Positions 22,148 through 33,181 of a stretch of 64,000 nucleotides of DNA are shown here, piece by piece. The first letter of the stretch is position 1; every line of letters begins with the position of its first letter. The stretch covers positions 124,001 to 188,000 of the forward strand of contig QNQO01001169.1 in the NCBI GenBank assembly GCA_003290165.1, in the 5' to 3' direction. Under the pieces are notes generated by a model. That model did no database searches. It was not told the DNA's origin and was given only the letters and a program-made list of their open reading frames with translations. Source of the stretch: Berberis thunbergii (Eukaryota; Streptophyta; Magnoliopsida; Ranunculales; Berberidaceae). The position numbers were made by a program, and so were the translations under genes.

Positions 22148-23494
22148 TTTTCCAATAGTATTCCAACTAGTTTAGCGTTACACCCCAACTTTGTTCAACC
22201 TGGCTTTTAAACCCCAATTTCAATGTGTGTGAAAAGACCATAAAGCATCTCTCGTGATAAAAACTTACAGTTATTTAATATAATTATTAAATAAAATGCA
22301 CATTTAAAATACACATCTCGAGGCAAAATAAATTGATCAGATAAATATTTTTTTTCTATAAAATGAATAGATTTTTTTTAATCACATGCACATCGAGGCA
22401 AAATTAAACGACCCATATAAAAAAGTAGTTATAATTGATCTTCTTCCTTGAGATGTGTGTTAACAAATTAGTTTTCTTTTTATTTCTTTGACCTAAATCA
22501 TTCATTTTGTCTCAAAATGTGTGTGATTTTATATCTTTAATATGTGCTATTAGTTTGTCTAAAAATTTTCTCCTAAATCTTCACCATTTTATTTTGCATT
22601 GATATTTGTGTGAGTATAAAAAAATGTACTTATTTTAAAGATAAATATATGTTTTTAGTAGGGGTGGGCATTCCATCCCGCGATCCCGAATCCGTCCTGA
22701 TTTTTTTGGGTCCTTTTAGGATTGATCAAACTCATTCCGATCCCGTCCCGTCCCGATTTAGAGTGGGATGAGATCAGAATGAAGATTTTCAATCCCGCCT
22801 ATCCCGTCCCATCCCGAATTTATTTATTTAATAATAATAATTATTAATTTTAATCAAAATATTATTCTAAATTAAAGTTTAGGATATGTCGAAATTAAGT
22901 CAATGTAAGATGAAATTCTATATGAAATCTAAATGAATTGAATCATTAATTATAAATGAAAATTAATATTTATTTGCCTTAAAAAAGTTTAATATTTATT
23001 TATTTAATATCTATTATTACTTGTGATGTAAGTTATATGTATATAAATTTGACATTATTAATGTGAGTAGTGTGAGATAAAACTTTTTTGTTATTTTTTA
23101 TTGAAAGACTATTTAGTACGTGCTCATCCCGTCCCGTTTGTGATTAACGTTTGAGATGAGACGAGGTCGCGATGAGGTCTATCCCATTCCGTCCCGTCTC
23201 GATCCCGAATGAACGAGATGACTCTATCTCGTCCCATTCCGTCCCGTGCTCACCCCTAGTTTTTAGCTTGAACTCGAGACGTGTTTTAGAATCTTTAGAC
23301 AATTGAGGTCTATCTAATTGTATGAATTTGAGGGGCTATGTGAAATGTCTCATTAGAGATAGAAAAAGGGCATGAATGTCTTGTTCAACAGGTTGGTCAA
23401 AGTTATTATCGTCCACAATCGAAATTGGGGGCTAAAAAACGCTGGACAAAGTTGAGGTTTAAACACTAAAGGGATTGTATTACTAAGGGAAAAA
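22148..23494. mobile_element. Long-TIR DNA transposon (possibly MULE) interrupted by a hAT element
   Basis: The left terminus (about 22150-22225, caccccaactttgttcaacc ... aaaccccaatttc) matches the inverse complement of the right terminus (about 23425-23494, cctcaactttgtccagc ... agcccccaatttcg) over 70 bp or more. The interior carries cacatctcgaggcaaaa motifs resembling the MULE interior at 50.7-51.1 kb. No transposase is present. Target duplications were not identified, so the superfamily is an inference. Confidence 0.6.
22659..23258. mobile_element. Non-autonomous hAT element A
   Basis: The terminal inverted repeats are TAGGGGTGGGCAT and its near-complement at the right (GCTCACCCCTA). They are flanked by the perfect 8-bp duplication GTTTTTAG (22651-22658 and 23259-23266). 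Subterminal regions are packed with cccgtcccg / gggatgggat motifs. The element is 600 bp with no transposase. It belongs to the same family as 49315-50100. Confidence 0.9.
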
Positions 23495-23867
23495 AATTAA
23501 ATAGTCCAATAAAAATTGTATCCAAATAACTGGAACTTGATGTGGTTATGGCAAACATGTAAAGAATTTCAAACAACCATACCTTTATGACCGTAACTTA
23601 GAATCACCCATTACGATAATCAAAATGACAGTCTCAAAGAGTAATACAAGCTGACCAATTATCAAAATATTGACCCCCGGAGGGAGGAGAACACAGAGTC
23701 CCCTGCCGCCGCCACCTAGATCTGCTAGGGTTGGGAACCAACAGCCGCCGCCATCGACTGGCCGCCGCTTGGACACTTCACGACCGCGGGAACGATCGGC
23801 TTCACGACAGCGAGATCGACCGGCTCTCTCCAGCCGTCTCTGCCCAGAGATCGTTCGGCTATTTCAG

Positions 23868-23945
23868 ATCGGCTTTACCGCGAGATCGATTGGCTTCACC
23901 GCGAGATCGATCGGCTTCACCGAGAGATCGAACGGCTTTAAGGCC
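23868..23945 (+). repeat. 22-bp tandem repeat in the LINE leader
   Basis: Three to four head-to-tail units of gatcgattggcttcaccgcga precede ORF1. Short repeated units in a LINE 5' leader can act as promoter monomers in other systems; that role here is inference. Confidence 0.65.
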
Positions 23946-24095
23946 TGCGAGATCGACCGGACGCTCTCCAAGGCCGCGAAATCGAGGTGAGCAGATCCGT
24001 CGAGGCCAGGGCGAGGTCTCTTCTCAGGCGAGGCTCTGTTTCGCCTTCTCGGGGCTCCGCGTTTGACGCTGGATGCAGGGCTAAATTTGGCTGCG

Positions 24096-26078
24096 ATGTC
24101 GGCGCCGCCGGCCACCATCCCTCCTTCCACGGCGGGAGGACCTAGTTACGGGGGAACGGGTAAACCCTCTTTCGCCCAGATTTTGGGTAAAATCTTGGTG
24201 GACGAAGTTGCGGATGATCAGGTAGAAGGAACTCGGTTCCGCAAAGAGGGAGCACCAGCAATTGGACTGACGGCCATAGATGAAGTACGTGGCGAAGCTT
24301 TCATGGAAAAACATGTGATTGTTCTGAAGTTCTCCAGCTATCGACCAACACTGGACGATATCCGAGATTCGATCCACAGAACTTGGGGAATCCTAGGAGA
24401 ATTTTCGCTTGGTTTACTGAATCAGCGGCACGTGTTAGTTCGTCTTCAATCCGAGGTGGAAGCCAATAAAGTTTTATCGAGAGACTCCTTTTTTATTCGA
24501 GGAGTTCGGTTCAAAGCCTTCCGTTGGCATGATGGTTTCAGTTTGAAGGAGGACCCGATATCGGTGCCATTGTGGGTAGAGCTTCCTAACTTACCTTTGC
24601 ATTTATTTCATCCCCCTATTTTGAAAGCAATTGTGAATTCTTTTGGTGGCTTCTTGCGGATGGATGATCATACTCGATGCCTATCGCGCCCGGGTTTTGC
24701 CCGTGTTTGCGTGGAGATGACTTTGGCGGAGAAATTACCAACTAGAGTTTGGATTGACAGGGCTAATAATAGGGGTTTCTGGCAGAAGATAGAATACCCA
24801 GGATTCAAATATTGTGATTTTTGCTCCTTGATAGGACATCAGGAGGACTCTTGTAGAAAAAAGTTGGGCCTAACGGGTGGTGGGCGTGTTTCTGACGTAG
24901 GTACAGCGGCGAAGGCGGTCAAACCTACAGTCGAAACCACTACTGTCACGCAACTCTACATACCAATTACCAAAAAAGAACAATTACCCATCCGCGAAGT
25001 GGGTACGAGTGGTGTTAAAAATGACAAGGGTGCGGAGATTACCGAGGACATTAGGGATCAGAGGCCAGTGGCCATTACTCCGGCAAGGGTGGTGTTGTCC
25101 AACAAATTTGAATCACTTTTAGAGAATATCGATGAAGATGATGGTGCTCAAGAGGATCAGCAGCTAGTGGGCAAGACAATGGCTCATGACAGCGCCGCGG
25201 TTGTACCAGAATCCACGGAGGATTGCCTCTTGGAGGCAGGGTATACAGTTTCGGAGATTGAGAATGTCATTGGTCCACACGCACAGTCGTTGCTACAGGA
25301 GGATGCAATCGACTCGGGGGACACCGACAATAGCCTTTCTAAGAATATCCTTGTGGCAGTGTCGCGAGACGCGGCCAACGCTACAGTGATGCATGCTGAT
25401 TTAGGGAGGCCGAGCGATCAGCTAGAACCGGTCTCGCAGCAGCCAGTGCTCTACCCTTCACGAGGGGCCGTGACTTCTCCCCAGCCAGCGATCTGCCAGC
25501 CAGAGGCCACGGCCTCGCCCAAGCCATCGCCCTGCACCAAGGCAGTGGACGTGGCCTGCGATAATGCCACGCCATGCACCACACCAGAGAACAGAGTCTT
25601 GCCTCAGCCAGCGCCCTGCACCAAGGCAGCGGAAGTGGCCTCGCCCCAGCCTGCGCCCTGCAGTGCTACTAGCACAGAGCTAGGGGATGCTACACAGGGT
25701 CAGCAAGTGCAGGAATTCTCGGACGATGATTTGCAGTCTCTGCTCAAGTTAAAGAGACATTTTGACAAATATGCTATCAAAACTTCACCGGATTATAAAA
25801 GAATCGGAGACACCTTGACTCAGGCTATATCTTCGTTTAGAGCAAATAGGAAACTTCGACCGCCGATATTTGACCTCAGTACACTCGAGATTCCTAGTGA
25901 GGACAGTGATGATGTCAATTCAGAAGTTGAGCCTGATCCACAGGTAGCGAACATTGAATTGGATTTAGGGGCTATGTCAGATGGAAAGATGAATAAGAGG
26001 CGCCACACCAAAGATATCAGTCTTTGTCCCCGAAAATCCAATAGAACTAGGACAGAAAACAGAAGGTACATAGACTGA
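24096..26078 (+). CDS. LINE ORF1 protein: DUF4283 plus CCHC zinc knuckle
   Basis: This is an uninterrupted frame of 660 residues from the first in-frame ATG (MSAPPATIPP). An upstream extension to 24063 would need a TTG start, so it is not used. Residues about 60-210 fit DUF4283, the RNA-binding-like domain of plant LINE ORF1 proteins (AFMEKHVIVLKFSSYRP, WGILGEFSLGLLNQRHVLV, FKAFRWHDGF, SVPLWVELPNLPLHLF). A knuckle CDFCSLIGHQEDSC (CX2CX4HX4C) follows the usual WQKIEYPGFKYC. The middle is Pro/Ala/Gln-rich with repeated QPAPCTKA-type motifs. The C-terminus ends in the basic KMNKRRHTKD region shared with copy 2. The protein probably binds element RNA to form a ribonucleoprotein; that role is known for LINE ORF1 proteins, not shown here. 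Confidence 0.85.
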   Translation: MSAPPATIPPSTAGGPSYGGTGKPSFAQILGKILVDEVADDQVEGTRFRKEGAPAIGLTAIDEVRGEAFMEKHVIVLKFSSYRPTLDDIRDSIHRTWGILGEFSLGLLNQRHVLVRLQSEVEANKVLSRDSFFIRGVRFKAFRWHDGFSLKEDPISVPLWVELPNLPLHLFHPPILKAIVNSFGGFLRMDDHTRCLSRPGFARVCVEMTLAEKLPTRVWIDRANNRGFWQKIEYPGFKYCDFCSLIGHQEDSCRKKLGLTGGGRVSDVGTAAKAVKPTVETTTVTQLYIPITKKEQLPIREVGTSGVKNDKGAEITEDIRDQRPVAITPARVVLSNKFESLLENIDEDDGAQEDQQLVGKTMAHDSAAVVPESTEDCLLEAGYTVSEIENVIGPHAQSLLQEDAIDSGDTDNSLSKNILVAVSRDAANATVMHADLGRPSDQLEPVSQQPVLYPSRGAVTSPQPAICQPEATASPKPSPCTKAVDVACDNATPCTTPENRVLPQPAPCTKAAEVASPQPAPCSATSTELGDATQGQQVQEFSDDDLQSLLKLKRHFDKYAIKTSPDYKRIGDTLTQAISSFRANRKLRPPIFDLSTLEIPSEDSDDVNSEVEPDPQVANIELDLGAMSDGKMNKRRHTKDISLCPRKSNRTRTENRRYID

Positions 26079-26552
26079 TTGTCTAGGGTATTGGTGCATC
26101 TTATCTTTTGTAAGGTTTTGTTTCGGTTTTTTTGGTTCACCCTATTGGGTCAGTCATGTAGCCTTCGGGCGTGGATTTTTATTTGAATAAAATGGGTAAA
26201 CATCCCAAATTTATAATAAAAAAATATATATATATATTGACCCCGAATTTTCGATCCCAAATTCAATGGTTTAGGAAGTCAAATCTTATTTTCGTTGTAA
26301 AGAAAAGTTTCGTTTTGCTTGTTTTAGCTCCAATTTTGTTTTGTTTATTCGTAGGGTTCTTTAATTGTTATAGGCCTTATGGGAATTTTTCGAAATATCA
26401 AGGAATATTTGCATTTTTTTTGATGATTTTGGCTCTCAAGGATTTTAGGGTTTCGAGTCTCAATGTAATTCCTTAGTTGTGAGGAATTGAAAAATAATGA
26501 AATTTATTAACAATTTTTTGTTCTCTTGTACTCATAGCAGAAAATTATTGTG

Positions 26553-26718
26553 CGATTATTTACTTCACGGGCGAGGCCTCTGTTCAAGTCTAGGATGACC
26601 CAGTTACACCAGGGAAAAGAATAGAAGAAACATGCGACTCCTTCATGCATGCATGCCTCACTTGGCTGGGGATATAACTCAGTTAGTATAGCTCCGCTCT
26701 TGCAATTAGGTCGTTAAG
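26553..26718 (+). other. trnI/trnA (fragment): Nuclear plastid DNA fragment: trnI-GAU 3' exon to trnA-UGC 5' exon (NUPT)
   Basis: The order matches the plastid inverted repeat. The 3' exon of trnI-GAU (acttcacgggcgagg ... ttcaagtctaggatgaccca) comes first. The intergenic spacer follows (gggaaaagaatagaagaa ... cttcatgcatgc). Last is the 5' exon of trnA-UGC (ggggatataactcagtt ... agctccgctcttgcaa) with the first bases of its intron (ttaggtcgtt). Both tRNA parts are single exons with substitutions, so neither is a working tRNA gene. Homology fades after about 26718. Confidence 0.85.
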
Positions 26719-26719
26719 G

Positions 26720-27433
26720 TCATAAGAGAGTTGTGAGGTCTGTAGCCTGATTCGTCCTAGGTACTCGACATCGGAACTGAAATGGAAGTAAAGTGTGAAC
26801 GCATCCCCCCATTCAATTTCTAAGGAAAAAAAAAACCCTACCATACATGAAAATGTAACACAAACCTTTGTTTGTTCCAAAGCTTTGCTTTCCTACATTC
26901 ATACCTGAAACTTTGAACACTCTAATTTGTGACAAAAACTTGACCCTACCATCTCTCATAAAATAAGAAAATTAGAGAAAAAGGAGGAATAAACAGTAAA
27001 AAAACCTAGACTGAGAGTTACTTTAGAAAAAAAAAGCTCTAACTCTAACTTCGTTCTCCTTCCACCTACCTTCCTAATCACTTCCTATACACTTTTTGAA
27101 CATAACATACATAATGAACCAATCCCAAAATTTTAGCACATAAACTACGAAGAAAAAAAAAGTAATCTTGTCCGATTCAGGATTAGGTTGAACAAGAAAG
27201 AAAGCCCCATTAACGGTAATATATAGAAAAAACAAGTTGGCGGGAAGTCATGGCCATAGCCAACAGCCACACTACAGTGGTGTGAACTGGTTTTAATTTG
27301 GTTTTCAGTATTGAGCTTGGGCTCCACAATTCACTTTGAGAATTTTGAGGGTTCTCTTCATACAAGCAAAGTGATAAGTAACCTTTCGGTGTTCTTTTGC
27401 GTACTTTTAGATTGTCGTGTTCATCTATTTTTG
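26720..27433. other. Upstream region of the NAC gene, no gene seen
   Basis: AT-rich, with no supported ORF. It probably contains the distal promoter of the NAC gene at 28108. The first 100 bp might be further organelle-derived sequence, but I could not match it. Confidence 0.4.
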
Positions 27434-27443
27434 TATATATATA
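27434..27443 (+). promoter_or_regulatory. Putative TATA box of the NAC gene
   Basis: TATATATATA is followed within about 30 bp by a C/T-rich stretch (ccattccttctcttctcctc), the usual look of a plant core promoter. The NAC start codon is about 660 bp downstream, so the leader is long and may contain an intron. This is inference only. Confidence 0.4.
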
Positions 27444-28107
27444 GCACATCCCATTCCTTCTCTTCTCCTCTACTCCCATCACTTCACTTCACTTCCTCCT
27501 CTTCTTTTTCTTTTGATTCTCCTAAGAAAATATCATTTTGTTATTTGAAACTTCAAATTTTTAAGCAGTTTTGAATGAATGGTTTTCGCATCTGGTTATA
27601 GTAATAGATTCCAGTTCTGGAAGTTTTAGCTAGTTCTGGTGTCATTTTATGTTTTATAGTTTTCGGAAGTCTCTGGGTGTTGCAAAAGCTAGTTTTGATA
27701 TTCTAAAACTTTGAATTAATCAAAACTTGTAAAGTTTGGGAGGTTTTGATAGTTGGGTATAAGTAAAAGAACTCGATTTTTAGTGAGTTTCAATCATTTG
27801 TTCTGGTTCGGTTTCAATTGGGGTTGGGGGTGGTGTTTGTGACTAGAACTGAACTGATTTTTCAAGAATGAATTTGTTGTACAACGGTTTTATTCTTCGA
27901 AAATTCTATTCAGTCACTGACAAGAAATTGTGGCTTGAAGAAAGGTTTTATTATTGGATCTTCCAAATCTTCAATAGGTACAGTTTTGGAACCTAGGTTC
28001 ATATTGAAGAACTAGTTTGCCTTTTTCCTGCAAGCTCTCCTTTCCTTTCTGTTCTCTTCTTTCTTGCTATTCTCCAACAAGAGCACCAATAGTTTACCTA
28101 GTGGGAA

Positions 28108-29849
28108 ATGGGATTAGCATCATTGCCACCAGGTTTCCGGTTTCACCCCACCGATGAAGAATTGGTGGGATATTACTTAAAGAAGAAAGTGGATGGAGAA
28201 AAAATCGAACTTCAAGTTATCCCTGAAATCGATCTGTATAAATTTGATCCTTGGGAGTTGCCAGGTACTATTTAAACTAACAAGTTAGACAATGAATTTT
28301 ACATTTAGTGTTAGACTGTTCTCTTAGTAAAAAAAAATACTTCTTTTTTAGTCAGATATCTACCTGTGAGATTGTAAATAACAACATCTGAATTTCAAAA
28401 ATAATTCCTGGAAGATGTTACCTGGTTTATGCTTAAGAAGATACCGACCGGCGGGGATTGTAAATGATGTGATGGTTTCATAATGCTGAAAAAGGAGTTA
28501 ATTCTGCTTCATTTTCTTCTTTACAAGCGAAAAAAGTCTTGAGGAATTATTTTTCTTGAGCATCTACTTTATCTTTCAAAAGCCGATTCAATGGGACTCT
28601 TTTTTAAAAAGTTGAATGTCATGACTAAAATATCAAAAGTAGACCACAAAAGAACAAGTTTATGATTTAAATTTTCTTGATTGATTACCCTTTTTATGAG
28701 TTCTATAATGCGCTTTGCAGATAAGTCTTTTCTTCCAAAACGAGACTTGGAATGGTTTTTCTTCTGTCCTCGGGATCGAAAGTACCCGAATGGCTCACGG
28801 ACAAATAGAGCTACAAGAGCTGGTTACTGGAAAGCCACTGGAAAAGATCGAAAAGTAGTCTGTCAGTCTGATGTTACTGGGTTTAGGAAGACCCTTGTTT
28901 TCTATCGTGGGCGTGCTCCTTTGGGTGATCGAACAGATTGGGTAATGCATGAATATCGCCTTTGTGACGATCGTGCTCAAGGATTTCAGGTACTCTACTT
29001 CAATACTTTAGCTGCTCAATATTGTGCCCTTTCTCAGCTAGCAACCTATCCAGCAGAATTTCCCCATCTTCGCCAAAATTTGGATACTAAAATACTGTGC
29101 AGAATTTTATCATTAAGTTTATATCATTACAGGGAGCTTTTGCTTTGTGCCGTGTGGTTAAGAAGAACGATCCAAGTTCGAAGACAGGAGATCTCCAGGG
29201 AGAGACCAAATCCAAGAGGGTTGGAAGCTCTTCGAATGCTGGGAACTTCACAACACCAGCATACTCCAATGAGCTCTTAAGCATCTCAAGTGAAAGCCCC
29301 TCGCAAGCGAATAATGTACACAGTGGAAGTAGTACTCATTCAAGCCCCATGGCTTCGCCTTGTGATACCGGAAGGTCAAAGGATCTTGAGCCTATTTCGA
29401 CAGAGACCAATCTCTCAAACCACTGGGTCTCACCTGATCTTATCCTGGATACCTCAAAGGTATGAACTTTTTCCTAAACAGAATTAAATTCAGAGAATCT
29501 GAGAGGCTAAGCTTGACAGTGTAGTATATTCAATTTTGTGCAGGTTTATTCACAACAACAAGGTGTTGGATCTGATTACTTACCTTCCAATGGATTCTCC
29601 GATTCAATGACCTCATGGCAGTCGTGCAATTCAACGGAATTCTCCAGAACTCCATCTTACACAGACTTTACACAAGAAATTGATATGAGTAACGATCTAT
29701 GCAGAGTTGGTTGTACTTCACCATACACGGAGCCCGTAAATTACATAGGTTGGTGTGGTGATGAAATGTACCAGAGCTTTGAGCAGAGTGATTACTCCTT
29801 GATCAATGGTGGGATATATCCAACATTTTACAATGGGGATAGCTTATAA
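28108..29849 (+). CDS. NAC domain transcription factor, NAC071/NAC096-like, four exons
   Basis: Exons are 28108-28264, 28721-28989, 29133-29459 and 29544-29849. All introns are GT-AG and the frame is maintained, giving 352 residues. The N-terminal half is a complete NAC domain. Subdomain A is [20 protein letters not shown] is [15 protein letters not shown], and C contains [17 protein letters not shown] and [11 protein letters not shown] is [14 protein letters not shown] followed by DWVMHEYRL, and E is [11 protein letters not shown]. Exon 1 ends inside subdomain B, a conserved intron site in NAC genes. The second half is Ser/Thr-rich, as in activation regions. The [15 protein letters not shown] and [11 protein letters not shown] wording resembles the Arabidopsis ANAC071/096/011 group, linked to tissue reunion and stress. 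This subgroup call rests on recall, not an alignment. No transmembrane tail is seen. Confidence 0.93.
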
Positions 29850-32800
29850 TGATGTTTGAAGCTCATTTTGTGCTTTGAAATGCAGGGTTGGAAGCTTGGA
29901 ACCCAGGGGCATCTCCTCCAATATGTCGCCAAACCAGTGGAGATTGTAGTTTGGGAGATCTGACTGGCCTATGGTTACAGGAAGACAACCTGGTTGTTGT
30001 TATGTGAAGTGATGTGCCTTGATAGACTAGATTGCTGTTTCTGAGACAACGCCTTTTAATGATTGTTCTTGGAGTGAAAGATAACTCGCGCAGGTGTAGA
30101 TAATTTCTAGTAATGATAATAAGAAAAAGCTTCCTTGTGATGATCACTATTAACGATTCACACTCGGAGGTGATTTCAAAGTGAAGTGTCAGAGCTTCTC
30201 TTATTTGCATCATTATGTAAGGTTTTGTGTAATTTGTCTTCAAAGAAGTAGTCCAATGTTTCAAATGTTCAAGGACTTGAAATATCTATTACTTTACTCA
30301 GCATAGTATGCTTTGATCCTTTCGGATCTAATGAAATTTTAGTTGGAGAAGAATGCTCAGTTTGCAGACATTAGTTTACAGTGAAAATCTTTCTGATCTT
30401 CTTCAACTTGGGTCCAAAATATGAGGGCTGAATGATTTTGATCTCTTATTGCTTTTCGACCTGTAATTTTGAATTCATGTCACGGGCTTTCACTGTCTTT
30501 TGCACGGAATGTGGAGTTAATTACTATGACAACACTAAGTTAACCATTACAGACACCAACACTTGCTCTGAAAGAAATAATACATAAATGACATTGGTGA
30601 TATCTAGTTTCAAACACCCCGACGCCATTCTCTAGTTTAAACTGGACTTAGCTCCTGTATAGATTTATATTTAGTTGTTTGAATTCAGTTCCACACTCAT
30701 TGAGCAAGTGATATAGTCTGGATTTGGTGCATGAAGGAGAACATTTTCGTTTCTTTTATTGAGGAGTGACTTTTTTCGAGACCACTCATTTGTTTCAAAC
30801 ACCCACAAAAGGAAAAAACTGAAACTTCATCTTCCAACCAAAAAGGAATATATGACACTGTTTTTTTTCTCTCCATTACTTCACAGTTTCTCTTTTATGA
30901 TGAGAATCAAAGTAAAGGGATTATCCACTCATACTACCTTTAAGCATTACCCCACCCGATATTATACATCTTTTCTGCCAATATTATTCTTCCATCCCTT
31001 CTCCATCAACAAGTCTTACCTACTTCTCAGCGAAAGTCTGATCGAATAAATGCTTCCACCCCTTTTTCTAGCCTGCCCACCATAAATTAGCAGGCTATAA
31101 AGGAACTCAAAAAATATGTAGAAGCATTACAAAATTTGTTTGTTTCGATTGATAGATATATAAATTTGGATATAACACTCACATTCTCAAGGTCGGAATC
31201 CATATCATCACCGTCCAACCTACATTGTTTACTTTTGCTTAGAGAAGATAAGGACTGATTCGACAACTACACACTGTATACGTGCTTTGATAAAGAGACA
31301 TCTATGGCCAATTACCCATGCATAAATTTCTAGTTATGTTTATATTAAGGAAAGAATGTTATCAATGAAACAAATATAAAAGGGGAAAAAGATGGATACC
31401 TCTGTAAACAAAATATATATATATATATATATATACACATACGTACACGAATGTTGCTTCGTGTAAAGCAATATACTGCATACCTACAAGCATTGTCAAA
31501 ATTGAAGATGTAATTTTTATTTAACTTTTCCTTTTTTTCTCTCATTTCATAATGAAACATCTAACCCAATTCTAGTACTTATCTAATCCTAAAAAGTGTC
31601 ACAAGTATACTAAAAAATAAAATTACACATTATCAAATGGCTAATTCTTTTCAAAACTCAAGTCTTTCAATCTCAGTTTTCAAGCCTAAAACCAATGGAG
31701 ATAAAAATTTAAAAATAAAACAAAAATTAACACCAATCACGGGTATGTGATTTCGATCTTACGACTTGTTTTAAAAACAGTTAGTAGCTAACCAGATGCA
31801 AGCATTGAAATGGAAAAAAAAAAAAAATCCAAAAATTTGGTGCCCTTCTCTGTGGTGCAGATTTTTGTGAAGGAGTCAATTAGTACAGATAAGGGAGCCC
31901 AATACAATTGATTGACCTTAATAATTTGTAGTTGCTTACTGTTTTCTTGAGCCTACATGTGTGCTGTGTTGCATGTGTTATTTGTGTGCGTAAACATCAC
32001 CGTAGAGGCATGGGTTATTAGCTAACTAATGACCCAACTAATTGATCTTGGGTGTGATACCATTTGCCATAGCGCACAATCTCTACCATTAGATTGAACT
32101 AAAAAGGCCTTGGTGTCAAAAGAGTGTAGTTCAATTGCTCAAACAATTGCGTATGTAGTCATAACTTGTTACTAATGTTTTAAAAAGTGTTTTTCAGTAC
32201 TGAAGCGATCAAAGTAGATAGTGGATAGTCATCCTTTGGTTATGGAGCTCGAGTTGGGATATATTTAGAGATATGTTGTTCCCTTCTTGTAGTTGGGCTG
32301 TATAGTGCACAGGTTTCCTAATATGATGTACACTTATTGTAGGAAGCAAAATTTTTTCACTGCCCTCCCCACCTTTTCAGTTTACTACAATACCGACTTG
32401 TTTTTCAGATAATGCAAACTACATAATAGCTAGGGCTGCAAGTGAGCGACTTGAAAGCATTGCCCCAATGTTTTTTTCTTTGGAAATTCAGGCCAACCCA
32501 ATGTTTGGATATTGTCCATTGAGACCTATGACTTCTTTTGAGAGTCCAGAGCATCCGAAATCATAACATCTGATGAACAGAGTTTTTTAATCAGTTTGTT
32601 TGGAGTTTATATGCTTTTGAGTTGCTCTCTCTCTTGGTTTGGTATGTTCTTTGGTTTTGGGTTATTTTGGTTTGTGAAAGAGGGGTTGTTTACGAGGGAC
32701 GTGAAGTTTTAATTTGCTTCCAAAGCAATAAGATTTGATCTTTGTTCTGGTGGATGTAGGCAATTTTGCCGAACCACATTATATCACTCCTTTCCATGTT

Positions 32801-33181
32801 CCTGTATTTTTATCTAGGACAGCTCTAATCTAAATCAATCTAGCTTCACCAACCAGAATATTTGTATCAGGCTCTGCCTGCTCGCCTTGCAAATTGAAGG
32901 CCATCTGTTTGCATGTGGAATGGGAGGACCACTTCCCCCTGCTTTCGATAGTATGGTATAGGAACTTCAGTATATCCCTAATTGCCTATGAGGATTACAA
33001 TCAAGTTATTGAAATATATAAATAGGTATTTATGTATAAGTAGAAAAAATGCTTTGTAAAGTAGCATTTTCTGCCTATGAAAATCTATAACAAAATATAA
33101 TACAAAATTGATATGCAAATAGTAATATTATACGACACCACTATAGTGAAAATTATCGCCTCAAACTGTTTCATGTGATGT
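29850..33181. other. Intergenic region between NAC and ALMT genes
   Basis: The first few hundred bases are the probable NAC 3' UTR. A candidate alternative exon boundary (gcag before ggttggaagc, near 29885) and an aatgaaa-type polyadenylation region near 30330 are visible. The rest is AT-rich with an (AT)n microsatellite at 31413-31434. No other gene is supported. Confidence 0.5.

Larger units (their letters stand above)
23678..26233 (+). mobile_element. ORF1-only LINE-like element, family A copy 1
   Basis: The element of about 2.56 kb is bounded by an 11-bp direct repeat, atattgacccc (23667-23677 and 26234-26244). It comprises a GC-rich leader with short tandem repeats, a single long ORF1 (24096-26078), a 3' end (accctattgggtcagtcatgt, then agccttcgggcgtgga, then aaaatgggtaaacatccc) and an A-rich tail. 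There is no endonuclease or reverse transcriptase and no room for them between the ORF1 stop and the tail. It is therefore a non-autonomous retroelement that must be mobilised in trans. Confidence 0.8.

Noticed and set aside
23670..24066. Overlapping plus-strand frames of 106 and 111 codons upstream of ORF1
   Set aside because: They are Arg-rich by-products of the GC-rich LINE leader and its 22-bp repeats, in competing frames with no conserved features.
24063..24095. Longer start for the LINE ORF1
   Set aside because: The upstream extension begins at TTG; the first in-frame ATG is 24096 and fits a eukaryotic start better.
26553..26600. tRNA-Ile gene
   Set aside because: Only the 3' exon of plastid trnI is present.
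26671..26718. tRNA-Ala gene
   Set aside because: Only the 5' exon of the intron-containing plastid trnA is present, with substitutions; no 3' half follows, so it is a plastid fragment.
28681..29280. Single-exon 199-residue reading through the NAC introns
   Set aside because: It crosses intron sequence; clear GT-AG boundaries and conserved NAC subdomains define the spliced frame instead.
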